DNA of 64,000 bases, taken from an uncultured Bacilli bacterium (GTDB lineage: Bacteria; Bacillota_I; Bacilli_A; RF39; UBA660). The stretch lies in the NCBI GenBank assembly GCA_934090685.1, contig CAKOJN010000007.1, positions 1 through 64,000 of the forward strand, written 5' to 3'. Made by a program: the position numbers and the translations under genes. The notes under the pieces were generated by a model, which worked only from the letters and a program-made list of their open reading frames with translations, ran no database searches and was not told the origin of the DNA. Within the stretch, counting starts at the first letter, position 1; each line of letters opens with the position of its first letter. This document shows positions 6,591 through 15,790 of the stretch, piece by piece.

Positions 6591-8123
6591 ATGGCTGAAA
6601 ATCCAAATGCTAATACTACTGGTAGTGCAAATGTTAATGCTAATGTTACTAATGTAACTACAAATACACCAGCAAGTAATGTGACAATGCCAAATCAAAC
6701 AGTTGATAATCAAGTACCACAAACACCTAGTGCTGGGCAACCTACTGCTCAAACACCAAGTGTGGATACTACTAATACTCAAAACGTTAAAACTGATGAT
6801 AAAAAGCGTAAAAAGAATAAAAAAAGTAAAATAGATGAAAGTATGTTAATTGAAATAAAGATTGATCCGGATGGACCTGATGCGGTTAAAAGTGAAAAGA
6901 AACAAGCATATAGATATCTAGCAAGAAATAAAGAGGGCGTTATTGTTAAAGATTATTTTTCTGCTTATTCTAAATATGATGTTTATTCATACTTAGTTGA
7001 TCAGGGAATGACAGTATACAATATAGAGACTAACTCTATGATTAATTTCTTTAGAAAGGAATCACCAGTTGGCGCTGTTAAGATGAAAACCAAGGATTTA
7101 ATATTCTGGTTGACACAGTTATCTACTTATATTAAAGCAGGTATTCCTCTTGCTGATGCAGTTAAAATACTAGCACAACAAGATAAAAGAAAGAAATATA
7201 AACCTATATATGATTCATTAATATATGAACTTACTATGGGTGAAACATTTTCTGATTCTCTTGCTAAACAGGGTGCTGCTTTCCCACAATTATTAGTTAA
7301 TATGATTAAGTCAGCAGAGATGATTGGTAAAATAGAAGATACACTTGATGAAATGGCAGATTATTATCAAGATATTGAAGATACTAAAAAAGCAGTTATT
7401 AGTGCGATTACATATCCAAGTATAGTTCTTATTTTCGCTATTGCGGTTATTACGTTTATGCTTGTTTATATAATTCCTAAATTTAAAGATGTATTTGTGT
7501 CTATGGGTGCTGAAATACCTCCTATAACTCAATTTGCACTTAATTTATCAGCATTTATAACTAATAATTATATTACTATTATTGTAGCAATAGTAGCGTT
7601 TGTAGTGATATTTGTATTTGCTTATAAGAAGATAAAATCATTTAAAGTATTAATGCAAAAATTTAGTATGAATTTACCAATTATTGGTAAACTTATCATA
7701 GCTAAGGAAATGAGTATGTTTGCTAGTACATTTGCAACTCTTACTAAAAATAGTGTAATGCTTACTGACTGTATGGAAATATTAAGTAAAATAACTTCTA
7801 ATGAAATATATAAAGACATAATGAATAGAACAATAGATAATCTTATTAAAGGTGATAAGATGAGTGAGACATTTAAGGATCACTGGGCTGTTCCTGATCT
7901 TGCATTTTATATGATTCTTACTGGTGAAAATACCGGTGAACTTGGTAATATGCTTGAGAAAGTTGGAGAGTACTACTTAAAAGAAGAAAAGAATTTGGTT
8001 GGTCAAATTAAAACATTTATAGAACCGGCAATGATTTTATTCTTAGCAGTAGCAGTAGGATTTATAGTTATTTCAGTTCTTGTTCCAATGTTTGGTATGT
8101 ATCAAACAGTTGCAGCAGGATAA
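6591..8123 (+). CDS. pilC: Type IV pilus / type II secretion inner-membrane platform protein (PilC/GspF family)
   Basis: A 510-residue protein. Residues 1-75 form a low-complexity Asn/Thr/Pro-rich tail, then a Lys-rich stretch (KKRKKNKKSK). A small domain at ~100-150 (AYRYLARNKEGVIVKDYFSA) matches the start of GspF proteins. Two T2SS-F repeats follow: LIFWLTQLSTYIKAGIPLAD (~165) to a membrane segment around 280-300, and MSMFASTFATLTKNSVML (~375) to the final helix. It anchors the assembly ATPase and helps polymerise pilin-like proteins. The prepilin peptidase gene follows after 16 bases. The Asn-rich N-terminus is unusual for the family. SD is AAGAGGGTGA. The ATPase (PilB/GspE) that normally precedes it is not in the window. 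Confidence 0.9.
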   Translation: MAENPNANTTGSANVNANVTNVTTNTPASNVTMPNQTVDNQVPQTPSAGQPTAQTPSVDTTNTQNVKTDDKKRKKNKKSKIDESMLIEIKIDPDGPDAVKSEKKQAYRYLARNKEGVIVKDYFSAYSKYDVYSYLVDQGMTVYNIETNSMINFFRKESPVGAVKMKTKDLIFWLTQLSTYIKAGIPLADAVKILAQQDKRKKYKPIYDSLIYELTMGETFSDSLAKQGAAFPQLLVNMIKSAEMIGKIEDTLDEMADYYQDIEDTKKAVISAITYPSIVLIFAIAVITFMLVYIIPKFKDVFVSMGAEIPPITQFALNLSAFITNNYITIIVAIVAFVVIFVFAYKKIKSFKVLMQKFSMNLPIIGKLIIAKEMSMFASTFATLTKNSVMLTDCMEILSKITSNEIYKDIMNRTIDNLIKGDKMSETFKDHWAVPDLAFYMILTGENTGELGNMLEKVGEYYLKEEKNLVGQIKTFIEPAMILFLAVAVGFIVISVLVPMFGMYQTVAAG

Positions 8124-8139
8124 TAACATAGGGGGAATT

Positions 8140-8907
8140 ATGCAAATAATGATTATAATATTTTTAACGATTCTTGGTGCGATTATGGGTAGTTTTTTAG
8201 GATGTATGGGATATAGAATTCCAAATAAAATAAAAACTACCTATCCAAGTAGTTTCTGTGCTGATTGTGGTAAACCATTAAAATGGTATATGAATATACC
8301 GATAATATCATATATATTTTTAAAGGGTAAATGTGCATATTGTGGTAAACCAATAAACTTTATTTATCCATTTGTAGAAATAGCAGGTGCTTTGCTTTTC
8401 TTATGTAATTACTTATTATTTGGTTTTACTATTAATTTCTTTATAGCAACTATAATTACATGTATGCTTTTAGTTACAATAGTTAGTGACTTTATGTACT
8501 ATTATATATCTGATAGGGTACTTATTATAGGCAGTTTAGCACTTTTAGCAGTTAATTATTATTTCTTAGATATTCATGATGTGTTTTATAATATAATTGC
8601 TGCGGTAATAATATTTATTGTAATGTATTTTATTAAAATATGTGGCAATATAACATTTAGAAAAGAATCTTTGGGTGATGGAGATATTAAATTAATGGGT
8701 GTAATTGCTTTAGGACTTGGACTTATTAATAGTTTTGTAACTTTATTTATTGGTTCACTAGTAGGACTTATATTCTCATTAATATCAATGAAGAAGAATA
8801 AAGAAGGTATTATTCCTTTTGGACCATTTTTACTTATTGGGGCATTATTTACTATTTATTTTTCTAGTTTGATAACTCCATTAATAGATAAATTTATAAT
8901 AGGATGA
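8140..8907 (+). CDS. pilD: Prepilin peptidase / N-methyltransferase (A24 family)
   Basis: A 255-residue polytopic aspartic protease that cuts prepilin leaders such as the one at 2257 and methylates the new N-terminus. The ATG at 8140 is chosen because AGGGGG precedes it; an earlier in-frame ATG at 8080 lies inside pilC. Motifs: an N-terminal helix with GSFLGCMGYRIP, two CxxC pairs in the cytoplasmic loop (FCADCGK and CAYCGKP), catalytic Asp in VSDFMYYYISD (~residue 113) and in LGDGDIKLMG (the GxGD-type motif, ~188). The methyltransferase domain with its Cys pairs is present, so it is the full-length bifunctional kind. It is co-transcribed with pilC and ends in a terminator overlapping its stop. 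Confidence 0.93.
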   Translation: MQIMIIIFLTILGAIMGSFLGCMGYRIPNKIKTTYPSSFCADCGKPLKWYMNIPIISYIFLKGKCAYCGKPINFIYPFVEIAGALLFLCNYLLFGFTINFFIATIITCMLLVTIVSDFMYYYISDRVLIIGSLALLAVNYYFLDIHDVFYNIIAAVIIFIVMYFIKICGNITFRKESLGDGDIKLMGVIALGLGLINSFVTLFIGSLVGLIFSLISMKKNKEGIIPFGPFLLIGALFTIYFSSLITPLIDKFIIG

Positions 8908-8922
8908 AAATCCTATTTTTTT
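8898..8922 (+). terminator. Terminator of the pilC-pilD operon
   Basis: AATAGGA (8898-8904) pairs with TCCTATT (8911-8917), with the TGA stop codon in the loop and a T-run after. Confidence 0.85.
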
Positions 8923-8954
8923 GATTAAATTTACTTTAATCTTATATACAATTG

Positions 8955-8963
8955 TGATATAAT
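8955..8963 (+). promoter_or_regulatory. Extended -10 promoter for a leaderless mRNA
   Basis: TG-A-TATAAT (8955-8963) is an extended -10. The ATG of the next gene begins at 8970, exactly where transcription should start, so the mRNA would have no leader. No SD exists in the six bases between. Confidence 0.65.
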
Positions 8964-8969
8964 CATTCT

Positions 8970-11630
8970 ATGAATAAGGTAATAAATAAATATTTAAATA
9001 ATAGAAATGCTTGGTATTTAGTTATGTTAATATGCGTATCAGTAATATCAATTGCTCATGCTGCCTTAAATACAACTTTGAGTATTTCAGGTACTGCGAC
9101 TGCTAGGGCTAAAAGTGATATTAGGGTTACAAATATTAAATTGAAATCATCAACTAATGGTGGTGGAGAATATTATTCTGCTAGATACTCAAAGAATACT
9201 ACAACCACAGGTGTAATACTCGCTCATGAAACTTCGACTGTAACATATACTGTAACTATACATAACTATTCTAATATTACATATATGCTTCAAGATATAC
9301 AGACAGTTGAAGATTCAAATACTAATATAACATTTAGGTATTCAAATGATATAATTGGTGATGATATTCCAAAAGGCGAGGATATGACTTTTGATATCAT
9401 TTTCTCTAATACCACTTCCGAAGAAGAAATTAAAACATTGATACTTAAATATATATTTGTTGAAAATAATAAATATTTCTTTTATGAAAAAGTTCTTGCT
9501 GATAATACAGTGACTAGTGGTACACCTGATTTTTCAAACACTAACACATCAACTGGATATATGTATCAGGGAACTGACAACTTAGGTGTTACTCATTATT
9601 TTAGGGGAAATGTAACAAATAATTATGTATTATTTAATGGCTTTTATTGGAGAATAGTAAGGATTAATGGTAATAATTCGGTAAGGCTTATATATCAAGG
9701 AACTGCCTCTAATGGGGATGGTACTACTGGGAATGGATACTATGAAGATGAGACTAAAAATGCAGTTAACAAAACAAGAAAACATTCTTACGTAAGATAT
9801 TACTATAAATCCAGTTCCTCAGAGTATTCTGCAATAAGAAAATCAATAGATTCATGGTATAGTACTAATCTTAGTAGTTCTGCTAACTTTATGGACCCTG
9901 ATGCAGGATATTGCAATGATTATAGTACTACTAGTGGCACTTATGGGGACTCTACTTCTACTAGTAGCGTTACGTTTAGTGGAAATGGTAGACTTAGTTC
10001 ACACTCACCATCTATTAAATGTGATGATAAATATTATGAAACACCAACAACATCTGATAGGGGAACAAAAAGTTTACCTTATCCAGTTGGTACTATTTCA
10101 ATGGATGAAGTAATGCAAGCTGGAGGAAGCAATAGTAATAATAGTAATTATTACTTACATACTGGAACTTCATATTTTACTATGACTCCATATGAATTTG
10201 AATATAAAAAAGTAGGAGTTTTATACTATTATTATCCAAGAGTGTTTAATGTTAATACTAGTGGTAAATTAGGTAGTGTAGATGTTTATACTAAACATGG
10301 CTATAGACCTGTTATTAATATTGCTAGTCATATATATTGGATAAGAGGTAATGGTACTGCTAGTGCCCCATATGAACTTGGGTATGAAACTACACCAAAT
10401 TATCAACTTACTATAGCACCAACTCCTAGTGATGCTAAAGTTATAATAAAAGTTAATGGTGATGCTGTATCAAATGGAACAGGTCAAACTATAATATCAG
10501 TCAAATATAAAGATGTAGTAACGTATACAGTAAGTAGAGAAGGATATTTAACACATTCTGATAGTTATACAGTAGGTAAATCAAATCATACTATTGAAGT
10601 CCCTTTAATTAAAAAATCAACTGTACTCGCAACATATATAAAAGATTTATATGAAAATGCAACTGATAAAAAAGAATATGATATGAAAAATACTTATGGA
10701 TATGAATACTCTTCATCAGTTAACTTAAGAGATGATAGATTAGGTGGAACTATTGCGACTGGTGGAAATATTAGATATTCAGGAAGCAATCCTAATAATT
10801 ATGTATATTTTAACTGTAGTGATTATTCAAATCAATCATCAAGTACATGTGAAACTTGGAGAATAGTGGGTGTATTTGATAATAAAGTTAAATTAGTTCG
10901 ATCAACATCAATTGGCGAATATTCATGGACAAGTAATAGTGGAACTACTATAAATAAATGGGATCCTGATTTAAGTAATAATTATACAGGTGCTGCTATA
11001 ATGAATTTAATGAATCCCGGATATGATAGTTTATCGGTTAATAATAGTTTATATTGGAACTCTAGTTCTGGAAACTGTTATAATAATTCTGGTACTTTAA
11101 CTACTGCATGTGATTTTACAAGTACTGGACTTAAAAACGATACAACTAGAAATTTGATTAGCACTGAAAAATATTACTTATATAGTCCGTGGACAGGAGA
11201 ATTGTACGCTGATGAATTGTATGTTCAAGAAAGGGGAAAAAGTCCAGGTTCACAATATGATGGTTCTGGAGATAGTCCATCAATGCCGAGAAATGGTTAT
11301 TGGGAAGGTAAAATAGGTCTCCTATATCCATCTGATCATGCATATGGTGCGACTCCAGGAAGTTGTCAATTACCACTTTATAACTGGCCATCATCATGTT
11401 TAAGATCTGACTGGTTAGCATATGAAACTGAGGAGAGATTCTTAACACCATCATATAGACAAAGTAATGCATGGTTTGCTCGTAAGATTGGCACTATAGA
11501 AGGACATGTTGCTTCTGGAGATGCAGCTTTTGCTAAAAATATAAGACCGGTTTTATATTTGAATATTAATCAAGAATATAAATCAGGAAATGGTACGCCA
11601 AGTAATCCATATCAATTAAAAGTAAATTAA
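8970..11630 (+). CDS. Large secreted or anchored surface protein with two DUF6273-like modules
   Basis: An 886-residue protein with a hydrophobic export segment (residues ~15-32, WYLVMLICVSVISIAHAA) followed by LNTTLSISGTATA, typical of exported beta-sandwich proteins. A first module (~190-475) ends YRPVINI ... GNGTASAPYELGYE. A PEGA-like stretch (~478-545, YQLTIAPTPSDAKVIIKVNG) follows. A second module (~555-886) ends IRPVLYLNINQ ... GNGTPSNPYQL. Both modules have the W/R ... G ... RPV pattern of the C-type lectin-like fold seen in the pilin-like protein, but without its GC-rich variable region. Two CYS-rich patches suggest disulphides. It is transcribed from a leaderless promoter and closed by a two-way terminator. 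Likely an adhesin or receptor; ligand unknown. Confidence 0.7.
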   Translation: MNKVINKYLNNRNAWYLVMLICVSVISIAHAALNTTLSISGTATARAKSDIRVTNIKLKSSTNGGGEYYSARYSKNTTTTGVILAHETSTVTYTVTIHNYSNITYMLQDIQTVEDSNTNITFRYSNDIIGDDIPKGEDMTFDIIFSNTTSEEEIKTLILKYIFVENNKYFFYEKVLADNTVTSGTPDFSNTNTSTGYMYQGTDNLGVTHYFRGNVTNNYVLFNGFYWRIVRINGNNSVRLIYQGTASNGDGTTGNGYYEDETKNAVNKTRKHSYVRYYYKSSSSEYSAIRKSIDSWYSTNLSSSANFMDPDAGYCNDYSTTSGTYGDSTSTSSVTFSGNGRLSSHSPSIKCDDKYYETPTTSDRGTKSLPYPVGTISMDEVMQAGGSNSNNSNYYLHTGTSYFTMTPYEFEYKKVGVLYYYYPRVFNVNTSGKLGSVDVYTKHGYRPVINIASHIYWIRGNGTASAPYELGYETTPNYQLTIAPTPSDAKVIIKVNGDAVSNGTGQTIISVKYKDVVTYTVSREGYLTHSDSYTVGKSNHTIEVPLIKKSTVLATYIKDLYENATDKKEYDMKNTYGYEYSSSVNLRDDRLGGTIATGGNIRYSGSNPNNYVYFNCSDYSNQSSSTCETWRIVGVFDNKVKLVRSTSIGEYSWTSNSGTTINKWDPDLSNNYTGAAIMNLMNPGYDSLSVNNSLYWNSSSGNCYNNSGTLTTACDFTSTGLKNDTTRNLISTEKYYLYSPWTGELYADELYVQERGKSPGSQYDGSGDSPSMPRNGYWEGKIGLLYPSDHAYGATPGSCQLPLYNWPSSCLRSDWLAYETEERFLTPSYRQSNAWFARKIGTIEGHVASGDAAFAKNIRPVLYLNINQEYKSGNGTPSNPYQLKVN

Positions 11631-11656
11631 AAGCTTTCAAACGAAAGCTTTTAATT
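11627..11656. terminator. Bidirectional terminator between convergent genes
   Basis: ATTAAAAGCTTTC (11627-11639) pairs perfectly over 13 bp with GAAAGCTTTTAAT (11644-11656), with A/T runs on both sides. It ends both the surface-protein gene and the L,D-transpeptidase gene and overlaps both stop codons. Confidence 0.9.
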
Positions 11657-12367
11657 ATGCACTAAAACCATAGTACCAGCATCAACATTTTCATATATTT
11701 CTTTAGCAGCATCATGAGGAAGATTAACACATCCATGAGAACCATCATTAATATAAATATCTCCACCAAATGTATCTCTCCATGAAGCATCATGAAGACC
11801 AATCCCACCATCAAAAGGCATCCAGTAATATACATGTGATTTATAGCCAGGCCCAGTTAAATAAGTATCGTATGTTTTATAAGTAATAGGAAAGTATCCA
11901 ACTCTAGTAGGACTACTTGTTTTACCTGTAACAGTAAGAGTAGTTAGTATCACTTCATTATCCTTATACATTTTAACTGTTTGATCACTAATATCAACTT
12001 CTACAAATAAATCAGGTAATATTTCTAAATCATCATTATAAATATAACCATTTTGAAGTGACTCTGTTTGTACAAAAGCTACATTAGAATTACTACTTAT
12101 TCTAAGTACCTTTTGACACCTTTCAACTACTTCAATAACATTACCATATTCATCATAAAGATTAGTATCTTTTAGTACAGTAGCAAAGTCATTATTTTGA
12201 TAGAATACATCAGGAGTAGGAGTAGGTTCTATTGTAGGTATAACTTCTTCTATAACTTCTTTTGTTTCTTTTACATCTTCTTTTTCATTATTACTTTTAA
12301 TTTGACAACCACTAGTAAGCACTAAAGTTAATGCAAGTCCTAGTGACAAAATATTTTCTTTTTTCAT
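11651..12367 (-). CDS. L,D-transpeptidase lipoprotein (YkuD family)
   Basis: A 238-residue exported protein. The N-terminus is a lipoprotein signal (LALTLVLTSGC, Cys at residue 21). An acidic, Pro/Thr-rich linker (VIPTIEPTPTPD) and a small SH3-like segment follow. The YkuD catalytic domain spans ~120-235 and has GGIGLHDASWRDTFGG and SHGCVNLPHDAAKEIY, giving the His and the catalytic Cys of the HX(14-17)SHGChN motif. It makes L,D cross-links in peptidoglycan or attaches proteins to it, acting outside the membrane. The start has AAGGAGAAC upstream of ATG. It is a single-gene unit, diverging from ileS and converging with the surface protein. Confidence 0.93.
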   Translation of the reverse strand: MKKENILSLGLALTLVLTSGCQIKSNNEKEDVKETKEVIEEVIPTIEPTPTPDVFYQNNDFATVLKDTNLYDEYGNVIEVVERCQKVLRISSNSNVAFVQTESLQNGYIYNDDLEILPDLFVEVDISDQTVKMYKDNEVILTTLTVTGKTSSPTRVGYFPITYKTYDTYLTGPGYKSHVYYWMPFDGGIGLHDASWRDTFGGDIYINDGSHGCVNLPHDAAKEIYENVDAGTMVLVHN

Positions 12368-12432
12368 AAGTTCTCCTTTGAAATGTATTATATCATTTTA
12401 TTTTATTAAATCAATAATTTTGATTAAAATGG

Positions 12433-12461
12433 TTTACAAACTATATTTTAGGTGTTATAAT
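12433..12461 (+). promoter_or_regulatory. Promoter of the ileS T-box transcript
   Basis: TTTACA (12433-12438) and TATAAT (12456-12461) are 17 bp apart, predicting transcription from about 12468 through the T-box leader into ileS. Confidence 0.8.
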
Positions 12462-12467
12462 CGTTTT

Positions 12468-12667
12468 ATCAAATCAAATGACGAAGACGATAAATAATGA
12501 AATTTATAGAGAGTTAGTGGTTGGTGGAAACTAATAAAGAAAGTTATTTATAGATCACTTCTGATGAAGCTTATGGATAAGATAAGCTCGCTATTATAGC
12601 GTTATTTAAATAAAGTAAACAAAAGGATGGTACCGTCTTTATGACTCCTTGTACTGTCCTTTTTATT
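12468..12667 (+). ncRNA. T-box leader (isoleucine) controlling ileS
   Basis: The leader contains the T-box core AGGATGGTACCGTC (12624-12637), which pairs with the CCA end of uncharged tRNA, the stem I motif TTAGTGGTTGGTGGAAACTAA and a specifier loop with ATC-A at 12554-12557, the Ile codon read by tRNA-Ile. The terminator AAAAGGATGGTAC / GTACTGTCCTTTT with T-run lies at ~12621-12667. Uncharged tRNA-Ile would favour the antiterminator and switch ileS on. A closely similar leader is found before thrS at 42930. Confidence 0.93.
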
Positions 12668-12683
12668 TTGGAGGGAGAAAGAT

Positions 12684-15600
12684 ATGGAATTTAAAAACAA
12701 CTATGATTTTGTTAAAAATGAAGAAGAAGTTCTAAAATATTGGGAAGAAGACCAAACATTTAAAAAACTTCTAGAACAAAACAAGAATGGAAAGAAATTT
12801 AGATTTATTGATGGACCTATTACTGCTAATAACAGAATGCATGTAGGTCATGCTTGGGGTAGAACACTAAAAGATACTTTTATTAGATATAAAGGTATGA
12901 ATGGTTATACTAGTCACTATAGAAATGGTTTTGATGGACAAGGTCTATGGGTAGAAGTAGAAGTAGAGAAAGAATTAGGATTTAAGACTAAAAAAGATAT
13001 AGAAGAATATGGTCTTGATAATTTCACTAAAGCATGTGTTGCAAGAGTTAAAAAATTCTCTAAAATTATAACTGATCAATCTATTAGATTAGGACAATGG
13101 ATGGACTGGGATAATTCATATTACACATTAACTGATGAAAATATCACTAGTATTTGGTACTTCTTAAAGAAATGTAATGAAAAAGGTATGATTAAAGAAA
13201 CATTTAAACCAATGCCATGGTGTTCAAGATGTGGTACTTCATTATCAGAACATGAAATGACAGGTAGTTATCATGAAGTAGAACATGAAGTTGTATTCTT
13301 TAAGCTACCAATTATAGGTAAAGATTATAAAGCACTTGTATGGACAACAACTCCATGGACATTATCTGCGAATGTAGCGCTTGCGGTTAATCCAGAGTTT
13401 GATTATGTAGTAGTTAAAATGCCTAAAGATGATGATAAGTTATTATTATGTAAAACAATATTTGAGAAAAAGTTTAAAGGCGAAGGAGAAGTATTTGAAG
13501 AACTTAAAGGTAAAGATTTAGAAGGACTTGAATTTGAAACTTGCTTCCCTGAATTAGATGCTCAAAAAGATGTTAAACATCCAGTAGTATGTTGGGATAT
13601 GGTTGATGATACTGAAGGTTCTGGTATAGTTCATATTGCGCCTGGTTGTGGATCTGAAGACTTTGAACTTGGAGAAAGTATTGGTCTTGCTAAAATTATG
13701 CCTATAGATGAAAATGGTATATTCTATGATGGATTTGGATTCTTTAGTGGAAAGAATGCTAAAGAAATATCAAGTGAAGTATTTGAAGAATTAAAGAAAA
13801 GAAATAAATTATTCTTAGTACATAAATATAAACATAGTTATCCTTATTGTTGGAGATGTAAAGAAGATATATTATTTAGACTTGCTAAAGAATGGGCAAT
13901 TGATGTAGATGTAGTAAGAGATGACTTAATTCGTAATGCTAAAACTGTTAAATACAGTCCTGAACATCAAGGAAAGAGAATGCTTGATTGGTTACAAAAC
14001 ATGGGCAACTGGAATATCAGTAGAAGAAGATTCTATGGATTACCACTTCCTTTCTATCACTGTGATTGTGGTCATTTAGAAGTAATTGGTTCTAAAGAAG
14101 AATTAAGAGAAAAAGCAGTTGATAAAGATTTAGTAGATTCATTACCTGAATTACATAGACCATGGATAGATGATGTTAAGATCAAATGTCCAAAGTGTGG
14201 TCATGAAGTATCAAGAGTACCACAAGTAGGAGATGTATGGTTAGATGCAGGAATTGTTCCATTCTCTACATTAAAATACTTTACTGATAAAGAGTATTGG
14301 AAAGAATATTTTCCAGCAGAATATGTAATCGAAATGCATGAACAAATAAGATTATGGTTCTATTCAATGCTATTTATGTCTACTGTACTTGAAAATAAAG
14401 CACCATATGAATTTATCAAAACTAGTGGTATGGTTGTTAAAGAAGATGGAACTAAATTTAGTAAATCTGATACAAATTCACTTTCACTATATGATGTTAT
14501 GAATACAATAGGTAGTGATGCATTAAGATACAACTATCTTGGCACTAATACTGCTAATGACGTAAGGTTTGGTTATAAATTAGGAGAAGATGCTCAAAAG
14601 AAACTACTTGCATACTATAATATGGTAGTGTTCTTTAATACATATGCATCTATAGATAAAGTAGATTTAACTAACTTTAAACCTAATAAAAAAGACTTAA
14701 CTTTATCTGATAAATGGTTAATTTGTTCAACTGATAAATTTGTTCGTGAAGCAACTGAATCAATGGAAAAATATGAAACTAAGTTAGTAGTAGATGATTT
14801 TGAAAAATATGTAGATCAAGTAAGTAACTTCTACATTAGAATTAATAGAAGAAGATTTTGGAAGAGTGAAGATGATAGTGATAAGAAAACTGCATACTTT
14901 GTATTATTTGATTCAATAAAGAAATGTACTCAAATAATGGCACCAATGATTCCATTTATGACTGAATATATTTGGCAAACAGTTATAACTAAATATGATT
15001 CATCAGTTTCAACATCAGTACATCTAAGTACATATCCAGTAGTTAGTGATTATAAAATAGATGAAAATATCTTAGAAGAAACAGATAAACTAAGAGAATT
15101 AATATCTATGGGATTAAGAGCTAGAAATGAAAAGAATATTAAAGTAAGACAACCATTAAATAAATTATATGTTTCAAGTGAACTTAAAGACGAAGAATAC
15201 ATTAATATTCTTAAAAACGAAGTTAATGTAAAAGAAATAGAAGTTGTTAATGACTTTGATAGTCTTAAAGATGAATATTTAACACTAAACTTTAAAAATG
15301 CTGGTAGAGTACTTAAAGATAAAGTAAATGATGTTAAAGAGTTATTAAATAGTGTTAAAGAAGATAAAGAACTAATTAACAATGTTAAAGAAGGTAAAAA
15401 TATTACTTTAGGAGAATATGATCTTGAAAGTGATTTATTCAATATAGAATTTAAAGAGAAAGATGATATTAAAGTAATATCTGAAAATAATATTACAGTC
15501 GCACTTGATGTTAATGTAACTGAAGAGTTAAAAAATGAAGGTATACTAAGAGATATCATAAGACAATGTCAAGTATATAGAAAAGAAGCAGAATTTAATG

Positions 15601-15782
15601 TTGATGATAGAATCACTATTTACTTTGAAAGTGATGATAAAGATATAATGAATATTCTTAATAAAAATGAAGAATTAATTAAATCTGAATTACTTGCTAA
15701 AGTTGAAAAACTTGATAAGTGTGACTTTGAATGTAAATTTGAAGATATTAATTTAACAGTTAAAATGAAGAAAAATAGTTAG
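12684..15782 (+). CDS. ileS: Isoleucyl-tRNA synthetase, eukaryote-like (type 2) form
   Basis: A 1032-residue class I aminoacyl-tRNA synthetase that charges tRNA-Ile in the cytoplasm. HIGH motif at ~residue 54 (MHVGHAWGR), KMSKS-like GTKFSKSD at ~595, an editing (CP1) domain between them (VWTTTPWTLSAN, ~225), and Cys pairs WCSRCG, YCWRCK and CKCG-like sites. The wording around the active site (DGPITANN, AWGRTLKDTFIRYKGMNGY, DGQGLWVEVEVEKELGF) is that of the eukaryotic/archaeal-like bacterial IleRS2 group, to which mupirocin-resistant enzymes belong, rather than the ordinary bacterial form (DGPPYANG, GWDCHGLP). It is controlled by the T-box upstream. SD is GGAGGGAGAAAG. Reduced mupirocin sensitivity is an inference from the family. 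Confidence 0.96.
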   Translation: MEFKNNYDFVKNEEEVLKYWEEDQTFKKLLEQNKNGKKFRFIDGPITANNRMHVGHAWGRTLKDTFIRYKGMNGYTSHYRNGFDGQGLWVEVEVEKELGFKTKKDIEEYGLDNFTKACVARVKKFSKIITDQSIRLGQWMDWDNSYYTLTDENITSIWYFLKKCNEKGMIKETFKPMPWCSRCGTSLSEHEMTGSYHEVEHEVVFFKLPIIGKDYKALVWTTTPWTLSANVALAVNPEFDYVVVKMPKDDDKLLLCKTIFEKKFKGEGEVFEELKGKDLEGLEFETCFPELDAQKDVKHPVVCWDMVDDTEGSGIVHIAPGCGSEDFELGESIGLAKIMPIDENGIFYDGFGFFSGKNAKEISSEVFEELKKRNKLFLVHKYKHSYPYCWRCKEDILFRLAKEWAIDVDVVRDDLIRNAKTVKYSPEHQGKRMLDWLQNMGNWNISRRRFYGLPLPFYHCDCGHLEVIGSKEELREKAVDKDLVDSLPELHRPWIDDVKIKCPKCGHEVSRVPQVGDVWLDAGIVPFSTLKYFTDKEYWKEYFPAEYVIEMHEQIRLWFYSMLFMSTVLENKAPYEFIKTSGMVVKEDGTKFSKSDTNSLSLYDVMNTIGSDALRYNYLGTNTANDVRFGYKLGEDAQKKLLAYYNMVVFFNTYASIDKVDLTNFKPNKKDLTLSDKWLICSTDKFVREATESMEKYETKLVVDDFEKYVDQVSNFYIRINRRRFWKSEDDSDKKTAYFVLFDSIKKCTQIMAPMIPFMTEYIWQTVITKYDSSVSTSVHLSTYPVVSDYKIDENILEETDKLRELISMGLRARNEKNIKVRQPLNKLYVSSELKDEEYINILKNEVNVKEIEVVNDFDSLKDEYLTLNFKNAGRVLKDKVNDVKELLNSVKEDKELINNVKEGKNITLGEYDLESDLFNIEFKEKDDIKVISENNITVALDVNVTEELKNEGILRDIIRQCQVYRKEAEFNVDDRITIYFESDDKDIMNILNKNEELIKSELLAKVEKLDKCDFECKFEDINLTVKMKKNS

Positions 15783-15790
15783 GAGTTATT

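Noticed and set aside
15050..15559. 169-residue open frame antisense to ileS
   Set aside because: Leucine/serine-rich antisense shadow of the AT-rich synthetase gene, without SD or family resemblance.
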